DNA of 64,000 nt from Janthinobacterium aquaticum (GCF_009208565.1 NZ_WFLK01000005.1:62001-126000); one strand, 5' to 3'; positions 24,666 through 34,944 are shown, numbered from the stretch's first letter. Notes: generated by a model not told the origin, from the letters alone. Numbers and translations are program-made.

Positions 24666-25741
24666 GGTTTTTTCGCGCCCAGCCTGTCCTTGCCCTGCGG
24701 CACCGTGGTGTCGCCCAGGGTCCAGGTCTGCAGCAGGCTGTACAGCACAGCCAGCAGCGTTGGCCCCAGGAATATCCCGACAAAGCCGAACGCCAGCACG
24801 CCACCGAGCACCCCCAGCAGCACCAGCAGAAACGGCAGGCTGCTGCCACGGCTGATCAGCACCGGCTTGACGACATTGTCGACCCCGCTGATCAGCACCG
24901 CGCCCCAGATCACCATGAAAATTGCCCAGCCGGTCTGGCCGTCATTGAACAGCCAGATCGCCGCGCCGCCCCAGATCAACGGTGGGCCCACCGGCACCAG
25001 CGACAAAATGAAGGTGGCAATACCAAGCAGCGCCACGGCGGGCACGCCGGCAATCAAAAATCCGATCACCGCCACCAGCGCCTGCGCCAACGCCGTGCCC
25101 AGCAGGCCATACATCACGCCGCGCACGGTACGGCTGACGGTCAGCGCCACGCCCGGTGCACTGTCGCCGATAATGCGCACGCTGCCGGCCAGCACGGCGT
25201 CGCGCAATAGCTGGCCGTCGCGGTAGAGGAAGAAGCTGACAAACACCGCCAGGCTGGTCTGCGCCACCCCGCTGCCGAGCACGATACCGCCGGCGGTCAG
25301 GAAATGGCGCGCCGGTTCCAGCATGTTCTTGCCCAGGTTGAGCAGCTCCTGGCGGTCGGCAATAATGCGCTGGAGATAGCCGTCGAGTGTGTCGCCGATC
25401 AAGGGAATGTCGATCAGCCAGGCCGGCGGATGCAGATTGCCCGTTTCCAGCGCGTTCCTCAACTGCTCATAGATGCGCGCCACATTGTCGGCCAGGTTGT
25501 AGGTGACCAGCACCAGCGGCAGCACGATCACCAGCACCAGCGAGACGGTCATGATGGCGGCGGCCAGGTTGCGCCGCCCTTTCAGGCGCGCCAGCAGCAG
25601 CAGGTACAGCGGCCAGCTGGAGATGCTGACGCAGATGGCAAACAGCATCGCCGGCAAAAACGGGCGCAGCACGAAAAAGCAGCCGATCAGCAGGAAGATG
25701 ACGGCCGCCAGGCGGGCTACGGGTTCAAAACGTTTGTCCAT
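24662..25741 (-). CDS. AI-2E family transporter (PerM/TqsA-like)
   Basis: 359 residues with seven or eight helices in the AI-2E arrangement: two at the start, a long extracytoplasmic stretch with amphipathic helices (NVARIYEQLRNALETGNLHP), and the conserved core LSLVPVGPPLIWGGAAIWLF ... FGFVGIFLGPTLLAVLYSL. The family includes signal exporters and sodium/proton antiporters, so the substrate is open. It lies upstream of nothing on its strand; the oxidase cluster begins beyond it. Confidence 0.9.
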   Translation of the reverse strand: MDKRFEPVARLAAVIFLLIGCFFVLRPFLPAMLFAICVSISSWPLYLLLLARLKGRRNLAAAIMTVSLVLVIVLPLVLVTYNLADNVARIYEQLRNALETGNLHPPAWLIDIPLIGDTLDGYLQRIIADRQELLNLGKNMLEPARHFLTAGGIVLGSGVAQTSLAVFVSFFLYRDGQLLRDAVLAGSVRIIGDSAPGVALTVSRTVRGVMYGLLGTALAQALVAVIGFLIAGVPAVALLGIATFILSLVPVGPPLIWGGAAIWLFNDGQTGWAIFMVIWGAVLISGVDNVVKPVLISRGSSLPFLLVLLGVLGGVLAFGFVGIFLGPTLLAVLYSLLQTWTLGDTTVPQGKDRLGAKKP

Positions 25742-25785
25742 GCGCTGCCATCAGGTAGTTACCCTGGCAACGCCCGGGCTGGCGC

Positions 25786-26382
25786 TCAGGATAGCAGAAG
25801 TTTCAGGTCGTGCGCGATGGCGGCCGGGCTTTCGCCGTGGCGTACGAACAGGCGGATCTTGCCGTCACGGTCAAATACATAGGTGCCGGCCGTATGGTCA
25901 ACCGTATAGCTGTCGTCGGTTTCGCCTTCGACCTTGGCGTAATAGACCTTGAATTCCTTGGCTACCTTGGCGGTGGCGGCAGCGTCGCCGTACAGCCCGA
26001 CAAAGCGCTTGTCGAAAGCCGGCACATATTCGGCCAGCAGCGCCTGGGTGTCGCGCTCGGGGTCGACGGTCACGAACAGCACCTGCACCTTGTCGGCCAG
26101 CGGGCCCATGTCTTTCATCACCTGGGCCATATCGGCCATGGTGGTCGGGCACACATCGGGGCACTGGGTATAGCCAAAGAACATCAGCACCACCTTGCCC
26201 TTGTAGTCGGCCAGCGTGCGCGGCTTGCCAGTATGGTCAGTGAGCGCAAACTCGCGCGCATAGCCAAGGCCGGTCACATCGGTGTTCTTGAAGGCCAGCT
26301 TGGGCGCTTCCGGCTTGCCGCAACCGGCCAGCACGAACGTCGTCAACAAGGTAGTGAAAAGCAGGCAGAAGAGTTTTTTCAT
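25786..26382 (-). CDS. senC: Sco1/SenC copper chaperone
   Basis: 198 residues, lipoprotein (lipobox LAGC, Cys21). A thioredoxin fold with the copper ligands CPDVCP (Cys74 and Cys78) and His163 in [11 protein letters not shown]. It delivers copper to the CuA site of subunit II in the periplasm. Its ATG overlaps the ctaB stop (ATGA), so it is the last gene of the ctaA-ctaB-sco operon. Confidence 0.95.
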   Translation of the reverse strand: MKKLFCLLFTTLLTTFVLAGCGKPEAPKLAFKNTDVTGLGYAREFALTDHTGKPRTLADYKGKVVLMFFGYTQCPDVCPTTMADMAQVMKDMGPLADKVQVLFVTVDPERDTQALLAEYVPAFDKRFVGLYGDAAATAKVAKEFKVYYAKVEGETDDSYTVDHTAGTYVFDRDGKIRLFVRHGESPAAIAHDLKLLLS

Positions 26383-27278
26383 GAGCCGAGAGGAATATAG
26401 TGGTCAACCAGCAGCGCAGCAAACAGCAGGCCAAGATACAGGATGGAATAGGCAAACGCCTTGCGCGCGATCAGGTCGGTGTAGTGGCGATACATCTTCC
26501 ACGCATAATACAAAAAGCCGGCATTGAGTACCACGGCCGAAGCCAGATAGATCAGGCCGCTCATGCGCACCGCATACGGCATCAGCGTGGTGGCCGCCAG
26601 CGCGATCGAGTACAGCCAGACATGGAACTGGGTAAACTGCATGCCGTGCGTGACGGGCAGCATCGGCAGGCCCGAGCGCGCGTAGTCGTCGCGGCGGTAC
26701 ATGGCCAGCGCCCAGAAATGCGGCGGCGTCCAGACAAAGATGATCAGCACCAGCAGCCAGGCCTGCATCGGCACGTCATTGGCCACTGCCGCCCAGCCCA
26801 GGGCCGGCGGCATGGCGCCCGACAGCCCGCCGATCACGATGTTTTGCGGCGTGGCCGGTTTGAGCACCATGGTGTAGATCAGCGCATAACCGACAAAGGT
26901 GACAAAGGTCAGCCACATGGTCAGCGGATTGACCAGGTAATACAGGATGCCCATGCCCAGGCCGCCGATCACCAGCGCAAACACCACCGTCTGCTTCACG
27001 CTGATGTCGCCCATGGCCATCGGACGGCGCGCCGTGCGCGCCATGCGTGCGTCGATTTCACGCTCGGCCAGGCAGTTCACGGCAAACGCGGCGCCAGCCA
27101 GCAGCCAGATGCCGATGGTGCCGAACACCACGGCATCCCACGCGGGCAAGGTCTCGCTGGCCAGGAACATGCCGATCACGGCGCAAAAAACAGCCAGTTG
27201 CGTCACGCGCGGTTTGGTCAGCGCCCAGTATTGGGCGAGTCGAGGGGTCGGTTTGCTGCTGATGGTCTGAGTGCTCAT
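26379..27278 (-). CDS. ctaB: Heme O synthase (protoheme IX farnesyltransferase)
   Basis: 299 residues. It transfers a farnesyl group to heme B. UbiA-family motif [19 protein letters not shown] near residues 68-86 carries the Asp residues that bind Mg-diphosphate; a second motif lies in the [19 protein letters not shown] segment. Seven to nine helices. It overlaps ctaA upstream and sco downstream by ATGA, so translation is coupled along heme A synthesis and copper delivery. Confidence 0.97.
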   Translation of the reverse strand: MSTQTISSKPTPRLAQYWALTKPRVTQLAVFCAVIGMFLASETLPAWDAVVFGTIGIWLLAGAAFAVNCLAEREIDARMARTARRPMAMGDISVKQTVVFALVIGGLGMGILYYLVNPLTMWLTFVTFVGYALIYTMVLKPATPQNIVIGGLSGAMPPALGWAAVANDVPMQAWLLVLIIFVWTPPHFWALAMYRRDDYARSGLPMLPVTHGMQFTQFHVWLYSIALAATTLMPYAVRMSGLIYLASAVVLNAGFLYYAWKMYRHYTDLIARKAFAYSILYLGLLFAALLVDHYIPLGS

Positions 27279-28456
27279 GGTGAAAGAGGTGCGTTGCTGC
27301 CGCCGGCCAGGGGAATGGTAGCGGAGCCGGGGGCGCTGTGGCGCGCCGCATCGAGTTGGAACTTAGCCTTGTAGTTTAACATGGTCAGCAATAATACGAG
27401 CAGCGCCGCCCCGCCGTTATGCATGACGGCAATGGCCAGCGGCCAGTTCAGGTAGATGGTGGCCAGCCCGGTGGCGGCCTGCAACACCAGCACCAGCGCG
27501 ATCAAGCGCGCCGTACCGCGCAGCGACGGCAGGCGCCAGGCGCGCCAGACGGTATAGCCGATAACCAGCAGCACCAGCAACGCAAAGTTGCGGTGTACCC
27601 AATGAATCGCCGTCAGCGCCGAGAACGGCAAGTAGTGGCCGGCGGCTGTCTTGCCCAGTTCGCGCCACAGATGAAAACCATGCTCGAAGTCCATCTCGGG
27701 GATCACCTTGCCGCCGCACAGCGGAAAGTCGGTGCAGGCCAGCGTGGCGTAATTGGTGCTGACCCAGCCGCCCAGCGCAATTTGCACCGTCAACACAATG
27801 GCCGACAGGATCGCCAGCGTGCGCACCGGCGCGAGCATCGAAGCTGGTGCATCGGCGCGCAGCACGGGTGCAACCGCATGATCCTGGCGCCCGCCCAGCC
27901 ATACCAGCAGCGCCAGCAGGCCCATGCCCAGCAGCAGATGGATGGTGACGATCACCGGCTGCAGCTTGAGCGTGACGGTCCAGGCGCCAAATGCTCCCTG
28001 CAGGCAGACAAAGAAAAGCAGTGCGGTCGGCAGCGCCGGTGCAAACTCCTGGCGCCGATTCTTTTTCCATTGACGCCAGGCCTGCACCATCATCGCCACG
28101 ATCAGCACGCCAATGGCCATGGCCAGGTAGCGGTGCGTCATTTCAATCCAGGCCTTGACCACAGTCACCGGGCCGGTCGGCATCAGCGCTTCGGCCGCCA
28201 CGATATGTTCATGCGCGAGGAAAGGGTTGGCAGAGCCGTAGCAGCCGGGCCAGTCCGGGCAGCCCAGGCCCGAGTCGGACAGGCGAGTAAAGCCGCCAAA
28301 CATGATCAGGTCGACCGTCAGGAACACGGCCACCCACACCAGCTTGCGGTATTTATTGGCGTCCGACGAGACCCAGACCATGGTCAGCGGCAGCAGCGCG
28401 ACCAATAAGCCGGTCAGGCCCAGCTGTGCGAGGGCGGAGAGATGCATTGCAGGCAT
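27275..28456 (-). CDS. ctaA: Heme A synthase (COX15/CtaA)
   Basis: 393 residues, about eight helices. It oxidises the C8 methyl of heme O to give heme A. Conserved histidines sit in [32 protein letters not shown] and AVMHNGGAA, and the [13 protein letters not shown] loop is typical. AAGGA lies 7 bases before the first ATG. It overlaps ctaB by ATGA. Confidence 0.96.
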   Translation of the reverse strand: MPAMHLSALAQLGLTGLLVALLPLTMVWVSSDANKYRKLVWVAVFLTVDLIMFGGFTRLSDSGLGCPDWPGCYGSANPFLAHEHIVAAEALMPTGPVTVVKAWIEMTHRYLAMAIGVLIVAMMVQAWRQWKKNRRQEFAPALPTALLFFVCLQGAFGAWTVTLKLQPVIVTIHLLLGMGLLALLVWLGGRQDHAVAPVLRADAPASMLAPVRTLAILSAIVLTVQIALGGWVSTNYATLACTDFPLCGGKVIPEMDFEHGFHLWRELGKTAAGHYLPFSALTAIHWVHRNFALLVLLVIGYTVWRAWRLPSLRGTARLIALVLVLQAATGLATIYLNWPLAIAVMHNGGAALLVLLLTMLNYKAKFQLDAARHSAPGSATIPLAGGSNAPLSP

Positions 28457-28466
28457 TGAAGTTTCC

Positions 28467-29096
28467 TTATCCGATGGCCGAAGCCTTGAGCAGCTTGGCG
28501 AGATCCTTCTTCACCTTGCCCGGATCGGCGTGTTTCGGAAAGCGCATCATCAAATTGCCCAGCGGGTCGATCAGGTACAGATGGTCTTCGGCCTTGCCGC
28601 CCTGCTCGACCGGCAACCATGCAGAAAGGGCCGCGCCATCGACGCGCAGCATATTGGTACCGTCAAATTCACGCATGACCAGCGTGTCGAGCGGTTCCTT
28701 GTCGGTAATCAGCCAGACCCGTTCGATGCGCTCCATTTCCTTGCCCTGCGTCAGGCGCAGCTGCTGCATGGCAAACAGCAGATCCTTGCAGGCCTGCTGG
28801 CAGTCCGAGGGACCGGTCTGCAGCATGATCCATTTGCCCTTGAACTGGCTGAGCGGCGACGCTACACCATCGAGTTCAGTGACATGCAGCCTGGCTTCCG
28901 GTATCGGGTGCAGGCGCGGATCGATCAGCGCGCCGTAGTTGTTGCGCCCGGAAGGCTTGATCACATAATAGGTCAGATACGAAGCGACAATCGGAAAGGC
29001 GCATACGGCCAGCACAGCCATCAGTTTCAGGCGGCCACGCTGCTGGGCACGCCGTCCATCTGCGTTGCTCACCGTTTCAGGGCTGTTTGTTTGCAC
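28467..29096 (-). CDS. Membrane-anchored Sco-like thioredoxin-fold protein
   Basis: 209 residues: an N-terminal helix (LMAVLAVCAFPIVASYLTYY, about 24-44), then a periplasmic domain with Cys99 and Cys103 (SDCQQAC) in the position of the Sco CxxxC and a HLYLIDPLGNLMMRFP strand. It probably takes part in oxidase assembly as a second Sco-type copper or thiol factor. The start lies inside the end of the SURF1 gene (20-base overlap), and it is followed by ctaA after 10 bases. Confidence 0.8.
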   Translation of the reverse strand: MQTNSPETVSNADGRRAQQRGRLKLMAVLAVCAFPIVASYLTYYVIKPSGRNNYGALIDPRLHPIPEARLHVTELDGVASPLSQFKGKWIMLQTGPSDCQQACKDLLFAMQQLRLTQGKEMERIERVWLITDKEPLDTLVMREFDGTNMLRVDGAALSAWLPVEQGGKAEDHLYLIDPLGNLMMRFPKHADPGKVKKDLAKLLKASAIG

Positions 29097-29808
29097 GTCG
29101 AATTCCTGTCAGGACAAAAAATAAAAAAGCCATGGCGGCCAGCGCGATCCACTGGAAGGCGTAGCCGCGGTGCTTGTCGGCGCCCAAGTCGGGCGCAGGC
29201 CAGTCACGTACCGGCAGCGCGCTGCTCACCGGCGCCGTCTGCTCGACCAGTATCGGCTGGAACGCCAGGCCGCTGGCTTTGGCCAGCTGGCCGATAGTGA
29301 TATTTTGCACAATCGCCTGCGGCGCCAGGGGCGCTGCCTGACCCAGCTCCATCACATGACCGGCATGCAGGCGCACCACGCCTTCGATGGTCACCGTACC
29401 GCTTGGGGTGGCATAGTCGGGAATACGCGTGCGCTCCTGGTTATTGCGCGGCAGCCAGCCCTGCGCCACCAGTACATGCATGGAGGAGTTGTCGATCTGA
29501 AATGGCGTCAGCACATGAAAGCCGGCCTGGCCACGGTAGGGACGGTTATCGAGGTAAACCGTCCAGGCGGGCAAGAAGTGCCCGCTGATGCGCACGCGCC
29601 GGTATTCGATGGCTGCGCCGTCCTGCGCCAGCAAGGGCTGCGCACTCAGTTGCAAGGGGGCTTGCCGGTTACCGGCTTCAAGGCGCGCCGCGCGGGCGGT
29701 TTTCTCGTCGAAACGGCGCTCCTGCCAGCGCGCCAGCGACATGCCCAGCGCCACCAGCAGCAGCATGACAACAAAAGGAATCCATCGAAAACGAAAGCCG
29801 ATACGCAT
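29077..29808 (-). CDS. SURF1 family oxidase assembly factor
   Basis: 243 residues, two membrane helices (about 9-27 and 215-235) around a periplasmic beta domain. Family motifs: LGMSLARWQERR near the first helix, YLDNRPYRGQAGFHVLTPF, VLVAQGWLPRN and HRGYAFQWIALA. It supports heme A insertion into subunit I. It is upstream of the Sco-like gene and divergent from the small DUF2909 gene. Confidence 0.93.
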   Translation of the reverse strand: MRIGFRFRWIPFVVMLLLVALGMSLARWQERRFDEKTARAARLEAGNRQAPLQLSAQPLLAQDGAAIEYRRVRISGHFLPAWTVYLDNRPYRGQAGFHVLTPFQIDNSSMHVLVAQGWLPRNNQERTRIPDYATPSGTVTIEGVVRLHAGHVMELGQAAPLAPQAIVQNITIGQLAKASGLAFQPILVEQTAPVSSALPVRDWPAPDLGADKHRGYAFQWIALAAMAFLFFVLTGIRRANKQP

Positions 29809-29844
29809 TACAATGGAGATTCCTTAGAAGGGCATTGTTCACCC

Positions 29845-30045
29845 ATGAAAATTGCCGTTGCCATCGCCTTTATCCTGATCCTGGCCAGCCTGGGCTCGGC
29901 CCTGTTCTTCCTGATGCGCGACCGCGGCAAAAGCAACCGCACCGTCCACGCGCTGGCGCTGCGCGTGGGCCTGTCGATCATGCTGTTCCTGCTGATCCTG
30001 CTGGCACACAAGCTCGGGTATATACAGCCGACCGGGATACGCTGA
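29845..30045 (+). CDS. DUF2909 twin-transmembrane protein
   Basis: 66 residues: helix 1 (AVAIAFILILASLGSALFFLM), a short charged loop RDRGKSNRT, helix 2 (LRVGLSIMLFLLILLAHKLG). Family members are found next to SURF1 in Burkholderiales oxidase clusters. Read divergently from SURF1 with 36 bases between. Function unknown; location suggests oxidase assembly. Confidence 0.85.
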   Translation: MKIAVAIAFILILASLGSALFFLMRDRGKSNRTVHALALRVGLSIMLFLLILLAHKLGYIQPTGIR

Positions 30046-30290
30046 CAATACCAGGCTAGCCTATATCACGCAGGTCGGATTAGTCAGCGTCCTAGTGCCA
30101 CCAGCAAAGCGTATCAGGACTCCAGACGCCCGCACAGGCATTCCGGGCCAAGCGGGCCTGAAAAATGTCGAGGGCAAGGCGCAGCGACGCAGACAGTACG
30201 TTAGTACGGCAAGGAGCTGCAACGCCGCCATCGGCATTTTCTCAGGCTCGCGTCTCCGGCCCGCCATTCGGCATCAGGGACTGCCCACGA
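30046..30290. other. Gap with a fragment of the GTCGGATTA repeat
   Basis: 245 bases between convergent DUF2909 and coxC. GTCGGATTA occurs at 30074-30082, matching the ends of the palindromic repeats at 37632 and 52983, but its inverted partner is missing. A second segment holds GTAC-GTTA-GTAC (about 30196-30208) inside CGACGCAGAC ... GGCAAGGAG. No gene or clear terminator seen. Confidence 0.4.
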
Positions 30291-31151
30291 TTATAACCAA
30301 TACACGACAACATATAGCCCCAGCCAGACAACATCGACAAAGTGCCAGTACCAGGCCGCGCCTTCAAAGCCAAAGTGGTGCTCGGGCGTAAAGTGTCCCT
30401 TGAGCACGCGGTACAAAATCACCGACAGCATAATGGCGCCCATCGTCACGTGAAAGCCGTGGAACCCGGTCAGCATATAGAAGGTGGCGCCGTAGATGCC
30501 GGACGTCAGTTTCAGGTTCAGCGCGCTGTAGGCATGGATATATTCATACACCTGGAAACCCATGAAGACGGCGCCCAGCACAATGGTGGCAAACAGGAAC
30601 AGCGCGGTCATGGCACGGTGGCCGGCGCGCAGCGCATGGTGCGAGATGGTCAGCGTGACGCCCGACAGCAGCAGCAGGCCGGTATTGATGGTGGGAATCC
30701 AGAACGGCGTCATGGTGGTAAATTCCTGCACCGTGCCAGCCGGCCCCGTACCGCCCCAGTGCGGCGCAAAGTCGGGCCAGATCAGCTTGTGATCGAGGTC
30801 ACCGAGCCACGGCATGGAAATACTGCGCGCATAGAACAGTGCGCCAAAGAAGGCGCCAAAAAACATCACTTCCGAAAAGATAAACCAGCTCATGCTCCAG
30901 CGGTAGGCATGGTCGATGCGTTCGCTGTAGAGGCCTTTTTCCGATTCGCCGATGGCGTCGCCAAACCAGAAATACAGCACCGCGATAATGCCGGCCAGGC
31001 CCACGTAATTAACGTACGGCCCCCACGCGGCGTCATTGACCCAGGCCGAAGCGCCGATCATGGTCACCAGCAGGCTGAGGCCGGCCAGCATCGGCCACTT
31101 CGACGGCCCTGGCACGAAATAGTACGGTGCGGCAGCGTGGTTGGAACTCAT
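30291..31151 (-). CDS. coxC: Cytochrome c oxidase subunit III
   Basis: 286 residues from the third of three tandem ATGs (31151), the one 6 bases from GGAG. Seven helices of the subunit III fold; WFIFSEVMFFGAFFGALFYAR includes the conserved Glu, and TGFHGFHVTMGAIML and GAAWYWHFVDVVWLGLYVVVYW are typical. Last gene of the coxB-ctaD-ctaG-coxC run. Confidence 0.96.
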   Translation of the reverse strand: MSSNHAAAPYYFVPGPSKWPMLAGLSLLVTMIGASAWVNDAAWGPYVNYVGLAGIIAVLYFWFGDAIGESEKGLYSERIDHAYRWSMSWFIFSEVMFFGAFFGALFYARSISMPWLGDLDHKLIWPDFAPHWGGTGPAGTVQEFTTMTPFWIPTINTGLLLLSGVTLTISHHALRAGHRAMTALFLFATIVLGAVFMGFQVYEYIHAYSALNLKLTSGIYGATFYMLTGFHGFHVTMGAIMLSVILYRVLKGHFTPEHHFGFEGAAWYWHFVDVVWLGLYVVVYWL

Positions 31152-31190
31152 CATCATCTCCTCGAAAACATCGGTAGTTTTTTATGGCTG

Positions 31191-31388
31191 TTATGGAACG
31201 ACGAAGTGCACGATCGTGATCAACAGGCCGACCAGGCAGGCCGCCGCCAGCAGGCCGGCAATCACGATATGCACGGGATTGAGCTTGGCAGAATCGGTAT
31301 CGAAATCACTCTTGCGGCGCAGTCCGGTAAACGCCCAGACCACGGCCTTGAGCGAATACAGAAACGAGGCGCGCGGCGGCTTGTTCAT
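31191..31388 (-). CDS. DUF2970 small membrane protein
   Basis: 65 residues: amphipathic start (RASFLYSLKAVVWAFTGLRR), then one helix (VHIVIAGLLAAACLVGLLITIVHFV). The family sits between ctaG and coxC in betaproteobacteria. Its start overlaps the ctaG stop by ATGA. Confidence 0.88.
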   Translation of the reverse strand: MNKPPRASFLYSLKAVVWAFTGLRRKSDFDTDSAKLNPVHIVIAGLLAAACLVGLLITIVHFVVP

Positions 31389-31966
31389 AGCGGCTTTTCG
31401 GCTGGCGCAGCCGCCGTCTGGTTCAGGCCGGCAATTTCAAAAAACGTATACGACAGGGTAATGGTCTTCACGTCCTTCGGCAGCGCCGGATCGAGGAAGA
31501 ACACCACCGGCATCTGCCGCGCCTCATTTGGCTTCAACGTCTGCTGCTGGAAGCAGAAGCACTCGACTTTCTTGAAATGCGGCGTGGCGCTTTGCGGCGC
31601 ATAACTGGGGATGGCCTGCGCATGCATGGTGCGCGGCTGGGTATTGACGATTTCGTACATGACCGTCACCAGTTCCCCCGGATGCACCTGCATCGACGAG
31701 ACCACCGGGCGAAAGCGCCATGGACCCTGCGCATTGCCATCGAATTCAACGGTAATGCTGCGCGAAGTATCGACCTGGGTATTGTTGTCATAGGTCACCG
31801 TGCCGTCCTTTTGCGTCAGCACATTGATGCCCATCACTTCGCATATCTGCCGATAGACGGGAATCAGGGCATAGCCAAAGCCGAACATTAGCACGGCAAT
31901 CACGATCAGCTTGCCCAGCATCTTGCGGTTCAGGCCGCGCGTTTCCTGGTGGCTCGGCGTGCTCAT
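31385..31966 (-). CDS. ctaG: Cytochrome c oxidase assembly protein CtaG (Cox11)
   Basis: 193 residues from the ATG at 31966; an earlier in-frame Met lies inside the preceding small gene. One N-terminal helix (LIVIAVLMFGFGYALIPVYR), then a periplasmic Ig-like domain with the copper-binding ECFCFQQQ motif. It inserts CuB into subunit I. Confidence 0.95.
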   Translation of the reverse strand: MSTPSHQETRGLNRKMLGKLIVIAVLMFGFGYALIPVYRQICEVMGINVLTQKDGTVTYDNNTQVDTSRSITVEFDGNAQGPWRFRPVVSSMQVHPGELVTVMYEIVNTQPRTMHAQAIPSYAPQSATPHFKKVECFCFQQQTLKPNEARQMPVVFFLDPALPKDVKTITLSYTFFEIAGLNQTAAAPAEKPL

Positions 31967-31967
31967 G

Positions 31968-32072
31968 TTACAGCCACAGGCGCTTGGCAAATACGGACAG
32001 GAAGAAAAAGGCTGCCAAAGCGGCCAGTATCAGTCCGGTACGCAGGTTGTTCGGTTTTTTTCGCTCGGTCAT
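31968..32072 (-). CDS. Cytochrome oxidase small assembly protein (34 residues)
   Basis: MTERKKPNNLRTGLILAALA opens a single-helix protein ending FAKRLWL. It lies exactly between ctaD and ctaG, one base before the ctaG start, in the place where Burkholderiales clusters carry such a short membrane protein. Short but with conserved context. Confidence 0.75.
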   Translation of the reverse strand: MTERKKPNNLRTGLILAALAAFFFLSVFAKRLWL

Positions 32073-32121
32073 GACAGGCACTTTATGCAAAGCGGGCCAG
32101 CCCATGCCGGCCCATGACAGA

Positions 32122-33726
32122 TTACTTGACGGTCGGCGGCGTTTCAAACGTATGGAACGGCGCCGGGCTCGGCACGGTCCATTCCAGCCCTTCCGCGCCT
32201 TCCCATGGCTTGGCTGGCGCAGCCTTGCCGCCACGAATGGTCGGAATCACCACGAATACCAGGAAATACACCTGCATCAGGCCGAAACCGAAGCCGCCGA
32301 TGGACGCGATCATGTTGAAGTCGGTAAACTGCGCCGGGTAGTCGGCATAGCGGCGCGGCATGCCGGCCAGGCCCAGGAAGTGCATCGGGAAGAAGGTGAC
32401 GTTGAACGTGATCAGGGACAGCCAGAAATGGATCTTGCCGCGCGTTTCGTTGTACATATGGCCGGTCCATTTCGGCGACCAGTAGTAAAAGCCCGCAAAC
32501 AGCGCAAACAGCGAACCGGCCACCAGCACGTAGTGGAAATGCGCCACCACGTAGTAGGTATCCTGCAGCTGGATGTCGATTGGCGTCACCGCCAGGATCA
32601 GGCCAGTGAAACCACCCATGGTAAACACAAAGATAAAGCCGACCGAGAACAGCATCGGCGTTTCAAACGTCATCGAGCCCTTCCACATGGTGGCGATCCA
32701 GTTGAACACTTTCACGCCGGTCGGCACGGCGATCAACATGGTGGCGTACATGAAGAACAGCTGGCTGGTCACCGGCATGCCGGTGGTAAACATATGGTGC
32801 GCCCAGACGATAAACGACAGGATCGCAATCGAGGCGGTCGCGTACACCATCGAGGCATAGCCGAACAGCGGTTTGCGCGCAAAGGCCGGCAGGATCTGCG
32901 AGACGATGCCGAACGCCGGCAGGATCATGATATAGACCTCGGGGTGGCCGAAGAACCAGAAAATATGCTGGTACATCACCGGGTCGCCGCCGCCGGCGGC
33001 GTTAAAGAACGAGGTGCCGAAGTGGCGGTCGGTCAGCGTCATGGTAATCGCCCCGGCCAGCACCGGCATCACGGCGATCAGGAGGTAGGCGGTAATCAAC
33101 CAGGTCCAGCAGAACATCGGCATTTTCATCAGCGTCATGCCCGGCGCGCGCATATTGAGGATGGTGACGATGATATTGATTGATCCCATGATCGACGAGG
33201 CGCCCATCAGGTGCATGGCAAAAATCGCCATATCCATGCCCGGCCCCATCTGGGTCGACAGCGGCGCATACAGCGTCCAGCCGGCCGCGGTGGCGCCGCC
33301 CGGCACCAGGAACGAGGTGGCCAGCAGGAGCGCGGCCGGCGGCAGCAGCCAGAACGAGAAGTTGTTCATGCGCGCAAAGGCCATGTCGGAAGCGCCCACC
33401 TGCAGCGGAATCATCCAGTTGGCATAGCCGACAAAGGCCGGCATGATGGCGCCGAACACCATCACCAGGCCGTGCATGGTGGTGAGCTGGTTGAAAAATT
33501 CGGGGTGGAAGAACTGCAGGCCGGGCTGGAACAGCTCAGTGCGTATCATCAGCGCCAGCACGCCGCCCGACAGCAGCATGATGAACGAGAACCACAGGTA
33601 GAGCGTGCCGATATCCTTGTGGTTGGTGGCAAACAGCCAGCGGCGGTAGCCCGTCGGGTGGTCGTGGTGGTCGTGGTGATCGTGGGCGTGATCGTGGGTA
33701 GCGTGGTCCAAAGTACTCGTGCTCAT
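32122..33726 (-). CDS. ctaD: Cytochrome c oxidase subunit I
   Basis: 534 residues with twelve helices and the heme-copper ligands ([51 protein letters not shown] with the His-Tyr crosslink site, [22 protein letters not shown]). The N-terminus is unusually rich in His and Asp ([13 protein letters not shown]). AGGAGC precedes the ATG. The aa3-type membership follows from the linked heme A synthesis genes. Confidence 0.97.
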   Translation of the reverse strand: MSTSTLDHATHDHAHDHHDHHDHPTGYRRWLFATNHKDIGTLYLWFSFIMLLSGGVLALMIRTELFQPGLQFFHPEFFNQLTTMHGLVMVFGAIMPAFVGYANWMIPLQVGASDMAFARMNNFSFWLLPPAALLLATSFLVPGGATAAGWTLYAPLSTQMGPGMDMAIFAMHLMGASSIMGSINIIVTILNMRAPGMTLMKMPMFCWTWLITAYLLIAVMPVLAGAITMTLTDRHFGTSFFNAAGGGDPVMYQHIFWFFGHPEVYIMILPAFGIVSQILPAFARKPLFGYASMVYATASIAILSFIVWAHHMFTTGMPVTSQLFFMYATMLIAVPTGVKVFNWIATMWKGSMTFETPMLFSVGFIFVFTMGGFTGLILAVTPIDIQLQDTYYVVAHFHYVLVAGSLFALFAGFYYWSPKWTGHMYNETRGKIHFWLSLITFNVTFFPMHFLGLAGMPRRYADYPAQFTDFNMIASIGGFGFGLMQVYFLVFVVIPTIRGGKAAPAKPWEGAEGLEWTVPSPAPFHTFETPPTVK

Positions 33727-33738
33727 GAAAGCTCCTGA

Positions 33739-34944
33739 TTACTTGCGTGCAGCCACGACTTCGGCTGGTTGAACGATGTTTTCTGCGGCCTTGTTCGACC
33801 ACGAATTACGCGTATAGGTAATGACGGCCGCGATATCGGTGTCGGACAGCTGTTTCCAGGCAGGCATTTCCGCCGGATACTTGCCGCTCTTCTGACCGTT
33901 CAGCAAGACATGGATCTGATCGGCTTTGGGGCCATTGACGACCGCCGAGCCGTCGAGCGGTGCAAATGCACCAGGCACACCTTTGCCGTTGGCCTGGTGG
34001 CAGACCACACAGTTGGCGGCATATACTTTCTCGCCCTTGACCTTCAATTCGTCGATGGTCCAGGTTTTGGTCGGGTCGTCAGCCAGCGCCGCCATTTCCT
34101 TCTGCTTCACATCGACCCAGGCCTTGTAATCATCGGCGGACACCACCTTGACCACGATCGGCATAAAGGCGTGTTCCTTGCCGCACAGTTCGGCGCAGTT
34201 GCCGCGGAAAGTGCCGATATGCTCGGCCTTGAACCAGGTGTCGCGCACAAAGCCGGGAATCGCATCTTGCTTGACGCCGAAGGCCGGCACCGACCAGGCG
34301 TGAATCACGTCGTTGGCCGTCAGCACCATGCGGATCTTTTTATGCACCGGCACCACGACTTCGTTGTCGACTTCGATCAGGTAGTTTTCACCGCGCTTTT
34401 CAGTGGCCGGCGCGCCCGGCGCACCGACTTGCGAACGCGGCGTGGACAGGTTGGACAGGAAGGAAATGCCTTCGCCCTCGCCTTTCAGGTAATCGTAGCC
34501 CCATTTCCACTGCATGCCGGTGGCCTTGATGGTGATGTCGGCATTGGCCGTATCCTTCATGCCCACCACCGTGCGCGTGGCCGGCAGCGCCATGCAGATC
34601 ACGATCAGGAACGGCACCACCGTCCAGGCGATTTCCACCGTCGTGCTTTCATGAAAGGTGGCCGGTTTGTGGCCCAGCGACTTGCGGTGCTTGAGGATGG
34701 AGTAGAACATGACGCCGAACACGGCCACGAAGATCACCAGGCAGACAATCATCATCCAGGTATGCAGATCGTAGATCTGCTGCGCGATCTCGGTCGCCGG
34801 TGGTTGCAAATTCAACTCGCGCGGCACCGGTCCACCGGTGCCAGGATAGGTCGAGGCAGTTGCTGCCATGGCCCATCGCGCGCTGCCAAACGCTGTCAAC
34901 GACAGCAAAAGCATCGACGATAGCAGTCGCTTTGCATGTATCAT
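33739..34944 (-). CDS. coxB: Cytochrome c oxidase subunit II with fused cytochrome c domain
   Basis: 401 residues from the ATG at 34944 with GGGGAAAA upstream; an earlier GTG lies in that site. Signal peptide (cleavage near AMA-A, about 27), two helices (near 60-80 and 100-120), CuA motif CAELCGKEHAFM, then a C-terminal cytochrome c domain with CVVCH and a distal Met in AEMPAWKQL. The fused c-domain marks a caa3-like subunit II common in betaproteobacteria. First gene of the oxidase operon. Confidence 0.96.
   Translation of the reverse strand: MIHAKRLLSSMLLLSLTAFGSARWAMAATASTYPGTGGPVPRELNLQPPATEIAQQIYDLHTWMMIVCLVIFVAVFGVMFYSILKHRKSLGHKPATFHESTTVEIAWTVVPFLIVICMALPATRTVVGMKDTANADITIKATGMQWKWGYDYLKGEGEGISFLSNLSTPRSQVGAPGAPATEKRGENYLIEVDNEVVVPVHKKIRMVLTANDVIHAWSVPAFGVKQDAIPGFVRDTWFKAEHIGTFRGNCAELCGKEHAFMPIVVKVVSADDYKAWVDVKQKEMAALADDPTKTWTIDELKVKGEKVYAANCVVCHQANGKGVPGAFAPLDGSAVVNGPKADQIHVLLNGQKSGKYPAEMPAWKQLSDTDIAAVITYTRNSWSNKAAENIVQPAEVVAARK

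Noticed and set aside
29170-30045. Long plus-strand frame ending with the DUF2909 protein
   Set aside because: Only the last 66 codons match a family and have a sensible start at 29845; the earlier part is antisense to SURF1.
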